Assembly: GCA_964472305.1 (NCBI GenBank)
Contig: CAYYJR010000024.1
Coordinates: forward strand, 1 to 54,591
DNA length: 54,591 nt
From: CAYYJR01 sp964472305
GTDB lineage: Bacteria > Armatimonadota > Hebobacteria > CAIYQO01
Direction of reading: 5' to 3'
Part shown: positions 1 through 7,735 of the stretch, piece after piece
Numbering within the stretch: position 1 is the stretch's first letter
Layout: every line of letters starts with the position of its first letter
Notes under the pieces: model-generated
The model's input: only the letters and a program-made list of their open reading frames with translations
Database searches by the model: none
Told to the model about the DNA's origin: nothing
Translations under genes and position numbers: made by a program

Positions 1-2
1 TG

Positions 3-752
3 GTGATGAGGGACAGCGCGAATGTTGAGCTTTCCGGGTTTAATGCGAAACCCTCGACGTCGGCTATCCCGGTGATCGAGGTCGAGCGGGTGCAGGATGC
101 CTGGATCCACGGCTGCACCGCGGCCGCCGGCACCGGCACCTTCCTCGGCGAGGTGGGCGCGGATAACGATGTGCTGCTGGAGCACAACCGGCTGGCACAC
201 GCGGAGCGGGAGCATGGCATCGTCGAGCCCGACAACCGCTGGAACACCTGTTCCCACGCCTTCACCGGCAGTCGCTGGATCAGGGACACCGGCACGCGCA
301 ACCTCTGGCTGCCGATGCCCGATGCGGTAGACCGCTTCGTGCGAGCGCGCTGGATACCGGAGCAGGTGGACGGCATCTACTCAGTTTCACGGGTTGAAGC
401 CAATTCCCGCGATGGCGCCGAGGTGGCGGCGATGAAGCCGGAGGATTTCGCACGGACGAAGTCTCTGCACAACGTGGACCGCCGCGAACTGCGCCGAATC
501 TACCTCATCGAGTCGTGTTATGCGAACGAGCGGCTGGTGATCTTCGAGGACGGGGAACTGCTTCGGATGGTTGACAACCCCGAGTTCCATCCGCATTTCG
601 AGAAACGGCAGAAGGATCTCGAGGTGGCACGGCTTGATGCGTTGAACGTCGCTTCCGAGCAGGCTGGCAACGGCGATGTTGCCCCGCTGGCGGCGAGTGG
701 TTGTCAGGGGTGCGAGAAGGCCAATAGAATTGGGGCCAACGTTGGCGAATAG
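3..752 (+). CDS. Unrecognised protein, probably 5'-truncated by the window edge
   Basis: Open frame of 249 codons beginning at the first usable codon of the window (GTG at 3, ATG at 6), so the real start may lie outside. I do not recognise the family. A Gly/Ala-rich stretch AAAGTGTFLGEVG lies near residues 40-52, followed by an acidic and aromatic segment; a late CQGC pair sits near residue 234. The Gly-rich stretch faintly recalls FAD-dependent oxidoreductases common in glycan loci, but no full FAD motif is visible and I do not assign it. It reads in the same direction as the carbohydrate genes that follow and overlaps or abuts the next gene, which suggests co-transcription. Confidence 0.5.
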   Translation: MMRDSANVELSGFNAKPSTSAIPVIEVERVQDAWIHGCTAAAGTGTFLGEVGADNDVLLEHNRLAHAEREHGIVEPDNRWNTCSHAFTGSRWIRDTGTRNLWLPMPDAVDRFVRARWIPEQVDGIYSVSRVEANSRDGAEVAAMKPEDFARTKSLHNVDRRELRRIYLIESCYANERLVIFEDGELLRMVDNPEFHPHFEKRQKDLEVARLDALNVASEQAGNGDVAPLAASGCQGCEKANRIGANVGE

Positions 753-2061
753 CTTCCTTTACCCCGCGCCTCATGGCATCCCTGCCTCCTCCCGTTACGC
801 GGTGACGGTGGATGGGCAGCCTTCGTTCACCTACGTGACCACCGGACCGGCGGACGCCGAGTTCACGGCGGGACACACGGCCTCGTGGACGAGTTTCGAC
901 TTGAAAGGGCCGGTGACGGTCCGCGTGCGGCGCTTGGGACGCACCATCAGTCAGGCGTTGGTGCGTCCGCGCGCCGCCGGGGTGGAGGCGGAAGTTGTGC
1001 AGGGTGAAGTTGTCCTGCGTTTGGCGAATCCGGGGAAACTCTGCCTGGAATGCGACGGCGATCTGACCGACGTGCTCTTCCTCTTCGTCAACGAGCCGGA
1101 GACGGAGATTCCGGCGCCTGATGCTCCCCGAGTGGTCTGGTTCGGGCCGGGGGTGCATGCGATCGGCAAGTTCTATCCTCTCCAGCCCGCCACGACGTAT
1201 TACCTGGCGCCCGGTGCATTTCTCAAGGGCTCGTTGGCCGGCGGCGGCGACGGCACGCGGGTGATCGGCCGCGGCATCGTTTCGGGCGCAGATTATCCGT
1301 GGCCCGGACATTTGCAGGAACAGAATCCTGAACGCATTGACCTGGTGAACCTGACGGGGGATGGGCTTGAGCTGGCTGGCGTGACGCTGGTCGATTCTCC
1401 TTACTACGTGGTGATCGCCGGCGGGCAAGGCAACGCCTTTCATGACCTGAAGATCCTCGCCTGGCACTTCAACACCGACGGCATCTCCGCCGGGCCGGGA
1501 GCGCGCATCGACGACTGCTTCCTGCGCGTTGGGGATGACGCCTTCAAACCCTTTGTCAGCGATACGCGCATCAGCCGGTGCGTGCTGTGGGTTGACCGCG
1601 CCGCGCCGTTTCAATTGACCTGGAATGCGCTCCATGACAGCGGCGGCTCCGAGGTGCGCGACTGCGACGTGATTCACCATATGCCCTTCTGCACGCAGCA
1701 GAACGAATGGACCGGCGCGATCTTCTGGAGTTGGCACGGCGGCACGGCGCATATCCACGACCTTACCTTCGACGGCATCCGCGTCGAAGGCCAGAGCCCC
1801 TGCCTTTTCAATCTGTTCCTGCAGCGCAATCCATGGTCCCCGCAGGAAGGCGAGTGGGGCCGTTTCAGCCGGTTGCACTTTCGCAACATCGAAATCGAAC
1901 AACCCAGCCGCTTTTTGAATCGGATGCTGGGGCACGATGAGGCGCATGGGATCGACGACGTGCTCTTCGAGAACCTGCGCATCGGCAAATGCCGGATCGA
2001 ATCAGCGCCAATGATGAACCTGTCAACCAACGCGTTTGTGCGTCATCTGCGTTTCTGTTGA
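742..2061 (+). CDS. Right-handed beta-helix glycosidase-like protein (GH28/GH49-like)
   Basis: About 440 residues with the repeated hydrophobic-strand pattern of pectin-lyase-fold proteins. An N-terminal beta-sandwich-like part (PAPHGIPASSRYAVTVDG) precedes a helix containing NTDGIS and GDDAFKP. These resemble the acidic catalytic motifs of polygalacturonases (NTD, DD) and GH49 dextranases; the later GHG motif of GH28 is not evident, so GH49-like or an unassigned relative is equally possible. No signal peptide is visible, implying a cytoplasmic enzyme on imported oligosaccharides. An ATG at 676 is in frame but lies deep inside the preceding gene; the TTG at 742 starts just before the conserved N-terminal domain and gives an 11-base overlap, so I prefer it, with moderate certainty and no clear ribosome-binding site. 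Confidence 0.7.
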   Translation: MANSFLYPAPHGIPASSRYAVTVDGQPSFTYVTTGPADAEFTAGHTASWTSFDLKGPVTVRVRRLGRTISQALVRPRAAGVEAEVVQGEVVLRLANPGKLCLECDGDLTDVLFLFVNEPETEIPAPDAPRVVWFGPGVHAIGKFYPLQPATTYYLAPGAFLKGSLAGGGDGTRVIGRGIVSGADYPWPGHLQEQNPERIDLVNLTGDGLELAGVTLVDSPYYVVIAGGQGNAFHDLKILAWHFNTDGISAGPGARIDDCFLRVGDDAFKPFVSDTRISRCVLWVDRAAPFQLTWNALHDSGGSEVRDCDVIHHMPFCTQQNEWTGAIFWSWHGGTAHIHDLTFDGIRVEGQSPCLFNLFLQRNPWSPQEGEWGRFSRLHFRNIEIEQPSRFLNRMLGHDEAHGIDDVLFENLRIGKCRIESAPMMNLSTNAFVRHLRFC

Positions 2062-2076
2062 TCAACGCGTTGGTTG
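2024..2076 (+). repeat. 13-bp perfect inverted repeat at the gene end
   Basis: CAACCAACGCGTT at 2024-2036 is exactly complemented by AACGCGTTGGTTG at 2064-2076, with a 27-base loop. The left arm lies inside the last codons of the beta-helix gene and the right arm just after its stop at 2061. There is no T-tract after it, so a 3' mRNA-stabilising or processing stem is more likely than a simple intrinsic terminator. Confidence 0.6.
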
Positions 2077-2121
2077 TGAATGTGCACCGGGGTGGGGTGA
2101 GCGAACACGGAGGACATGATG

Positions 2122-3501
2122 ATGGAAGTACACGGCGTCGCAATTGAGCAAGGTGTCTCGGATTGGCAGATTTTCCAGCAACAGACGGATAGCACCGCTG
2201 ATATCGCGGTAGCCGGCCGGTGGGGCGGGGGTCAGGGGGTTGTGGAACTCAGGCTGGTGAGGGAAGACGATTCGCAGCTCGTGGCCTCCCACCTGAACTG
2301 GCAGGAGGCGGAAACCCGCGCGGATGGGACCTGGTCAGCCATTCTGAAGGATGTCCCCGCCGGCGGACTGTACCGCCTGGAAACGCATCTCCGAACCGAC
2401 CCCTATGGACCGGCCGAGTGGCAGATGCACGGTGACATGCGGCATTTTCTCGGCGTGGGAGACCTGTGGGTGATTGCCGGGCAAAGCAACGCTGCCGGAT
2501 ATGGGCGCGGTGGTGCCTGGGATCCGCCGGAATTGGGCATCCACCTGTTCAACAACGCGATGTGCTGGACACTTGCCAGCCAACCGCTCAATGAAACCAC
2601 GGGAACCGTTCACCCGGAGAATCGGGAGGGCGCCAACAGCGGTCACGGGCCGTGGCTCCACTTTGCACGACTCATCAAGCGCGAGTTGAACTTTCCAGTG
2701 GGACTGGTGCAGGTGTCACTCGGCGGATCAGCGTTCGTGTCGTGGAATCCCACGGAGCCGGGTGAGCATCCGTTGTACGATCTCATGATGCGCATACACC
2801 AGGCGGTGGGCGGTCACATCCGTGGTATCCTCTGGTATCAGGGCGAGAGCGAGACCGAGCCGGACCACACGACCGACACCTACGAAGACCGGTTCGTGGC
2901 GGGAGTCACCGCCTGGCGTGCGGCCATGGGCCAGCCGAACCTGCCCGTGCTGACAGTGCAACTCGGCCACTGGACCGGTCCCGCTCGGGACGGTTCGGAC
3001 GAGCGCTGGACGAGGGTGCGCGAGGCGCAGCGCCGCGTGCCGAAGCGTTTACCGGGAGTCACGGTGTCGCCAACCCTCGATCTCACCCTGACCGACGGCA
3101 TTCACGTCTCCCCGGCCAGCAACATGGTGCTGGCGCAGCGGATGGCCAACGCCGCGCTGGCGACGGTCTATGGCCGCAACGTGCACTACCTCGCGCCGGA
3201 ACCGGTCGAAGCCAGGTCTGCCGCGGATGGCAGCTCCATCGTATTGCGGTTCGACAACGTGGTCGGCCAGTTGGGCACTATCGCCCCGGAGGCGGCGCCG
3301 TTCCGCGTCGTGGACGAGCAGGGCGTGGTCGAGATTCAAAGCGTGGGGATGTGGGCGGACCGGGTTCGACTTCAACTCGCGCGGAGCCTCGTTGGCGTCG
3401 CCCGTGTTCACGGCGGTTACGGGATCCATCCGGCTGTGGTTCCAACCGACATGGATCGCGTGATGCCAATGCTGGGATTTTATAACCTGCCGGTGGAATG
3501 A
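2122..3501 (+). CDS. Sialate O-acetylesterase-like SGNH hydrolase
   Basis: About 459 residues of the SASA/DUF303 carbohydrate-esterase family, which removes O-acetyl groups from sugars. The nucleophile block is GDLWVIAGQSNAAGYG (serine in GQSN). The family blocks GILWYQGESE and DGIHVSP follow; the latter holds the Asp/His pair of the catalytic triad. A beta-sandwich-like segment precedes and another follows the esterase core. Three consecutive ATG codons occur at 2116, 2119 and 2122. GGAGG at 2109-2113 is correctly spaced only for the third, so that start was chosen. No signal peptide is seen. Neighbouring beta-helix proteins suggest that it de-acetylates a pectin-like or otherwise decorated oligosaccharide inside the cell; sialic acid itself need not be the substrate. 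Confidence 0.85.
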   Translation: MEVHGVAIEQGVSDWQIFQQQTDSTADIAVAGRWGGGQGVVELRLVREDDSQLVASHLNWQEAETRADGTWSAILKDVPAGGLYRLETHLRTDPYGPAEWQMHGDMRHFLGVGDLWVIAGQSNAAGYGRGGAWDPPELGIHLFNNAMCWTLASQPLNETTGTVHPENREGANSGHGPWLHFARLIKRELNFPVGLVQVSLGGSAFVSWNPTEPGEHPLYDLMMRIHQAVGGHIRGILWYQGESETEPDHTTDTYEDRFVAGVTAWRAAMGQPNLPVLTVQLGHWTGPARDGSDERWTRVREAQRRVPKRLPGVTVSPTLDLTLTDGIHVSPASNMVLAQRMANAALATVYGRNVHYLAPEPVEARSAADGSSIVLRFDNVVGQLGTIAPEAAPFRVVDEQGVVEIQSVGMWADRVRLQLARSLVGVARVHGGYGIHPAVVPTDMDRVMPMLGFYNLPVE

Positions 3502-3587
3502 ACAGCCTGAATGTGAAGCCCGAGAGAAAGTCCGGTCACACGATCTATTCCGAAATGATTTCGCCCACTGATGAAAGGAATCAGACG

Positions 3588-4814
3588 ATGGAAACGACAT
3601 TCGATGTTCGATGTTTCGGCGCACTTGGCGACGGCAAGACCGATGAGACGGCGGCATTTCAGCGTGCCTTGGACGCCGCGGGATACGCGGGCGGCGGCGT
3701 TGTGCATGCCCCGCGCGGGAACTTCTTCTTTGCCGGTCACCTGAATGTGCCGGCAGGAGTAACGCTCAAAGGCGTCTGGGAATCTGTTCCGGCTCACACC
3801 GGGGTACGCGATGCCGGTCTGCCGAAACCGACCGATGACGGCACAACGTTCCTCGTCACCGAAAGCGCCGGCCGGGAGGACGGACCACCCTTCATCACGT
3901 TGAACCACAACAGCACGCTCACTGGCGTGGTGCTGTATTACCCCGACCAGGAGCCGGCGGAGGAGCCGGTGCCGTATCCCTATGCCATTGCCATGCGGGG
4001 CAAGAATCCCGCCGTGCTCGCGGTCGAGTTACTCAATCCGTATAACGGGATCGATGCATCGCAGAACGAGCGTCATCTGATTCGCGATGTGCATGGCCAA
4101 CCGCTTCGCCGCGGGATATTCGTGGATTTCATCTACGATATCGGACGCATTGAAAATGTCCACTTCAATCCCTGGTGGAGCATGCAGCCAAAGCTGCTCG
4201 CGTGGCAGCAACAGCACGGAGAAGCGTTCATTTTCGGCAAGAGCGACTGGCAGTATGTCTTCAACACCTTCTGCTACGGCTATCATATCGGCTACCAATT
4301 CATCGAGACCGCGTCGGGGTATTGCAATGGTAACTTTCTTGGCATCGGGGCGGACGATTGCTTCACGGCATTGAACGTTGACGCCTGCTCGCCCATCGGC
4401 CTGCTGATTACCAATGGCGAGTTTGTGGCCTACCATGGTCCTGATCCGACGATGGTTCGCGTGGGAGCCGGCAACATGGGCAGCATGCGGTTCGTGAATT
4501 CGGCGTTCTGGGGGTCATGCAACCGGATTGCGACGATCGCCGGCACGGGCACCGTGGGATTCAGCGACTGCACGTTCGTCCAGTGGGATGGCCGTAATGA
4601 AGGACGGGCTGCGATCGAAGTCGAAGGCGGCAGCGTGCTCGTGCGCGGCTGCGAGTTCCAGGAGGACAAACCGCAGGTGTCGCTCGGCCCGGCGGTAAGG
4701 CGGGCGGTGATTACGGGCAATCTCATCAGCGGCCGCCTGCGCGTGCAGGATCAGACAGCCGGCAAGGCTGTCGTGAAGGATAATGCGGAAGATGAGGAGA
4801 AGGGAGCATCATGA
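3588..4814 (+). CDS. Pectate-lyase-3 superfamily beta-helix protein
   Basis: About 408 residues opening with FDVRCFGALGDGKTDETAAF, the hallmark N-terminus of the Pectate_lyase_3 / phage-tailspike-like beta-helix superfamily, followed by AGGGVVHAPRGNFF and many short beta-strand repeats. Enzymes with this fold cleave or bind acidic polysaccharides; the exact activity cannot be read. The frame is open from ATG 3498, which overlaps the previous stop as ATGA. The ATG at 3588 has AAAGGAA about 8 bases upstream and begins exactly at the conserved domain, so I take it; the longer form would add 30 unconserved residues. No signal peptide. It overlaps the next gene as ATGA at 4811, so translation is probably coupled. 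Confidence 0.75.
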   Translation: METTFDVRCFGALGDGKTDETAAFQRALDAAGYAGGGVVHAPRGNFFFAGHLNVPAGVTLKGVWESVPAHTGVRDAGLPKPTDDGTTFLVTESAGREDGPPFITLNHNSTLTGVVLYYPDQEPAEEPVPYPYAIAMRGKNPAVLAVELLNPYNGIDASQNERHLIRDVHGQPLRRGIFVDFIYDIGRIENVHFNPWWSMQPKLLAWQQQHGEAFIFGKSDWQYVFNTFCYGYHIGYQFIETASGYCNGNFLGIGADDCFTALNVDACSPIGLLITNGEFVAYHGPDPTMVRVGAGNMGSMRFVNSAFWGSCNRIATIAGTGTVGFSDCTFVQWDGRNEGRAAIEVEGGSVLVRGCEFQEDKPQVSLGPAVRRAVITGNLISGRLRVQDQTAGKAVVKDNAEDEEKGAS

Positions 4815-6274
4815 GTTCGCATGGCTTCGGTGCGCGCCGCATTTATTACAACAATTTTGCCGAACATTTGCAAAATGCTTACAACCCCAATATGTTTTAT
4901 CCTGGTCTGCCGAACCGCTGGTCGGACGACGAGTGGTTTCGGCTGGTTGACATGCTCGCGGCGTTCGGTTTCAACGTGCTGGAATACTGGCTGGTGCCAC
5001 GGCTGTTCTGCCGCCAGGCGCTGGAGTCGGCGTTCGGCCGGGAGTTCGCGCGCCAGATGAATGCCGTGACCGACCACGCCCATCAGCGCGGGATGCAGGT
5101 GGAATTCATCTGTTCCCTGTCCACCATCGGCGACGCCTGGTATACGGCGTGTCCCAATGATCCGGCGGATTGGCGAGAGATCCAATACCTGTGGGATGAG
5201 TGGACGCGCCGGCTCTCCGGAACCGATATTGTCGGCATCTTCCCCGGCGACCCAGGTGGCTGCAGCCGCAACGGATGCACCGCCGAGACGTACATCGACA
5301 AATCCTGCGAAATCGCGGCGCTGGCCCGGCGCAATCTGCCCCATGCTGAAATCGATCTCAACACCTGGGGACCACCCTTCTTCGGCTGGGGCAACATCCA
5401 GGCGCCGGCGGACTGGCGAGGCGAGTTCATTGCGGAATACCAACACACCGCCTGGACCTTCGATAAGAAACGCGCCGACGATGCGATGCGGCATCTCCTG
5501 CGGCGCCTGCCGGATTTCCCATCCGGCACCTGCGTGGGGATCAATCTGGCCTTCGACAGCGAGTGCAACGCGGTGAACGAGCAGGATGCCCGCCCGTGGG
5601 CGCGGGAGATCGCGCGGACGCATCCGATCCAGACCTGGGATTTCGGCATGACCGAGGGGGAGAACAATATTGTGCCGCATTGGCGCTTCGAGCGCCTGTT
5701 CCGGCGCCGGCGCGAGGAACGTGCCGCCGCGCCTTACCAGGGTGGCATCTGCTTCACCATGACGCCGAAGCTCAACCAATTATCGCTGTATATGGCAGCG
5801 CAGTCGTTCCTCCAGCCGGATGCGGATACCGACGCCCTGGCCGGCATGTTCCTTGCTGATACGCTCGGGCCGGCCGCGCGCGATCTGGTGCCGCTGTTAC
5901 CGCTCTTTGAAGTGATCAGGGACTGGGGTAGCTACCACGACATTCGCCTGCCGCGGGAAGAATATCACGCCCGGATGCAACGGATGGTCGAGATTCTCGC
6001 GAGTTGCGCGGGACAGGAGCGCGACACCTACCCCTTCTTCCCCTCAACCACCGCATGGCGCGAAGAGCTGTGCTTTTTCGCACGGCTCTTCGCCGACCTG
6101 TCCGCACCTGCGCCGGACTTCGACGCACTGCAAGCCCGCTACTGGCAGCGCGTGTACGCAATCTATGATCACTTGCCCGAGCATGTTGACCCCCGTCCAC
6201 GCTACGCCACCGCCAACCTGATCAAGCATTTCATCCGCATGGACCGTCCGGTCGCAACCAGCCCAAGCCCCTGA
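4811..6274 (+). CDS. Unassigned TIM-barrel-like putative glycosidase
   Basis: 487 residues with no family I can name confidently. Alternating strand/helix segments resemble a (beta/alpha)8 barrel: WFRLVDMLAAFGFNVLEYW, then MQVEFICSLSTIGDAW, then DIVGIFPGDPGGCSRNGC. The last has a Cys/Asp-rich motif that looks functionally constrained, and it is followed by AEIDLNTWGPPFFGW and WDFGMTEGENN. The overall pattern is reminiscent of hexosaminidase- or glucuronidase-like hydrolases, with carboxylates at strand ends, but this is inference. There is no signal peptide. Its ATGA overlap with the pectate-lyase-like gene and its position before the UroD-like genes put it in the same glycan locus. Confidence 0.6.
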   Translation: MSSHGFGARRIYYNNFAEHLQNAYNPNMFYPGLPNRWSDDEWFRLVDMLAAFGFNVLEYWLVPRLFCRQALESAFGREFARQMNAVTDHAHQRGMQVEFICSLSTIGDAWYTACPNDPADWREIQYLWDEWTRRLSGTDIVGIFPGDPGGCSRNGCTAETYIDKSCEIAALARRNLPHAEIDLNTWGPPFFGWGNIQAPADWRGEFIAEYQHTAWTFDKKRADDAMRHLLRRLPDFPSGTCVGINLAFDSECNAVNEQDARPWAREIARTHPIQTWDFGMTEGENNIVPHWRFERLFRRRREERAAAPYQGGICFTMTPKLNQLSLYMAAQSFLQPDADTDALAGMFLADTLGPAARDLVPLLPLFEVIRDWGSYHDIRLPREEYHARMQRMVEILASCAGQERDTYPFFPSTTAWREELCFFARLFADLSAPAPDFDALQARYWQRVYAIYDHLPEHVDPRPRYATANLIKHFIRMDRPVATSPSP

Positions 6275-6288
6275 AAATGGGGATGGGT

Positions 6289-6308
6289 CAGCGTTGTAAC
6301 GCTGTTTT
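6289..6308 (+). terminator. Weak terminator-like hairpin between glycosidase-like and UroD-like genes
   Basis: CAGCGT and ACGCTG pair around a TGTA loop (6289-6304), followed directly by TTTT. The stem is only 6 bp, so read-through into the downstream gene, whose AAAGGAGA ribosome site follows about 13 bases later, is likely. It could partly uncouple the two halves of the locus. Confidence 0.4.
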
Positions 6309-6332
6309 CGCCAATCACAAAGGAGACTTTAT

Positions 6333-7514
6333 ATGATCGCAAGCGGCAAAAGCCAATTATCGGTGAAGGAACGGATTCTGGGCACGATCGAAAACACGGA
6401 AGTGGATCATACCCCCTGTTCCTTTATGCTATATCACCAACTGGCGCAGAAAAGCAGCAGCCAGGAGGATTTCATCCGGAAACAATTGGACATGGGGCTC
6501 GATCCGTTCGTGTCCGCGGGAAACCTGGAGCACGCCGTTCATCCCGACGTCCGGTGTGAGGTGACTGTCTCCGAAGAGGGTGGCACAAGGGTGTATAACA
6601 GGACGTACTATACACCGGAAGGCCCGTTAACCCAGAAGATCGAACAGGTGCATGGTTACCCCGCTACCGAGGACTTCCCCTTGTTCCATGATTACAATGT
6701 CACGCGGGCGCGGGAGGTGCTGGTCAAGCCGGAGCAGGATCTCGGCAAACTCAAGTACCTGTTCGGGCCTGCCCGACAGCGTGACATCGATCGTTTACGC
6801 GAAGAAAGTCGGATCAACAGGAAGATCGCCGAGCAATACCATCTTCCGCTTGTCGCGGGGCAGATCGGGTATACCACCGCCTGGATCATGGGCGTCGATG
6901 CGATGGCGTGGCTGTCGGGTTTCGAGGATATCATGCTGCTGTCCCTCACGGAGAGTGACTTGATTAAGGCCTACGCGGATATCATCCACCGGTGGAACAT
7001 GGAGCAGATCGAGATCTTCCTCGATATCGCCGATCCTGACATCATCGTGCGCAGGGCTTGGTATGAAACCACGGAATTCTGGACCCCGGAAGCGTATAAA
7101 CAGATTATTGCGCCGGGATTGCGGCAGGAGTGCGAGCTTGCGCACCAGGCGGGGAAGAAATACGGCTATATCATCACGAGCGCGTTCCTGCCGCTGCTGG
7201 ACCATATCCTGGACACCGGAATCGACGTGCTGGTCGGGCTGGATCCGAAAGAGGGCAAGGGCACCGATCTCGACATCGTGAAGCGCAAGTTCTCTGAACG
7301 AAAGCGAACCCTGTGGGGCGGCGTCAGCGGCGCCATCACGATCGAGCAAGGCACCGAGGACGAGACGACGACTGAGGTGAAACACGCGCTGGAGATATTG
7401 GGACGGGATGGCGGATTGATCCTCTCCCCCGTGGATAATGTCATCGAGGATACCGCGACCACGGACCGGAATGTCCGGCGCTTCCTGGAGACCTGGAAGG
7501 AATACCGGTCATAA
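6333..7514 (+). CDS. UroD/MtaA-superfamily protein lacking zinc ligands
   Basis: 393 residues of the uroporphyrinogen-decarboxylase superfamily (TIM barrel). This superfamily includes HemE and the cobamide/coenzyme M methyltransferases MtaA, MtbA and CmuA. Recognisable features are the N-terminal SVKERILGTIENTEVDHTPC, the central IGYTTAWIMG region and the C-terminal LSPVDNVIED. Where MtaA has HxCG the sequence reads YIITSAF, and where MtaA has the third zinc Cys it reads SPVDN. All three zinc ligands are therefore absent. It is unlikely to be the true HemE, because it sits in a sugar locus beside two paralogues. AAAGGAGA lies 6-8 bases before the ATG. Substrate unknown. Confidence 0.75.
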   Translation: MIASGKSQLSVKERILGTIENTEVDHTPCSFMLYHQLAQKSSSQEDFIRKQLDMGLDPFVSAGNLEHAVHPDVRCEVTVSEEGGTRVYNRTYYTPEGPLTQKIEQVHGYPATEDFPLFHDYNVTRAREVLVKPEQDLGKLKYLFGPARQRDIDRLREESRINRKIAEQYHLPLVAGQIGYTTAWIMGVDAMAWLSGFEDIMLLSLTESDLIKAYADIIHRWNMEQIEIFLDIADPDIIVRRAWYETTEFWTPEAYKQIIAPGLRQECELAHQAGKKYGYIITSAFLPLLDHILDTGIDVLVGLDPKEGKGTDLDIVKRKFSERKRTLWGGVSGAITIEQGTEDETTTEVKHALEILGRDGGLILSPVDNVIEDTATTDRNVRRFLETWKEYRS

Positions 7515-7533
7515 AGGGATCGAGGTTTGACCG

Positions 7534-7575
7534 GGAGTGACGCTTCTTCCCCCCTGCACGTTGAAGCGTCACTCC
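7534..7575 (+). repeat. 13-bp perfect inverted repeat between two UroD-like genes
   Basis: GGAGTGACGCTTC (7534-7546) and GAAGCGTCACTCC (7563-7575) form a perfect stem with a C-rich 16-base loop, 20 bases after the stop of the first UroD-like gene. No T-tract follows. It may be a terminator that needs a factor, an mRNA-end stabiliser, or a processing site inside the transcript. The 220-base gap to the next gene holds nothing else I can support. Confidence 0.6.
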
Positions 7576-7735
7576 GAGGGATTTCGGGAGCGTGTCGCCG
7601 TCGCAGGTGCATCTGCGCTGCCAGGTGCTGCCTGTCTTTCACATTCCAGGCGCACTGTGGATGACCATGCTCGCGATCATACGCAGGAACACACGGAAAC
7701 TCATTACGTTGCACTGACATCGGGGAGAGACGGGC

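Noticed and set aside
505..1947. 480-codon minus-strand frame across the beta-helix gene
   Set aside because: Antisense to a gene with clear family motifs; composition (Arg, His, Pro rich) is that of a shadow frame in GC-rich DNA.
2335..3657. Minus-strand frames over the esterase gene
   Set aside because: No motifs, no ribosome site, fully antisense to a recognised hydrolase.
6333..7514. Assignment as hemE (uroporphyrinogen decarboxylase)
   Set aside because: Four divergent paralogues, sugar-gene context and no other heme genes nearby argue against a biosynthetic HemE.
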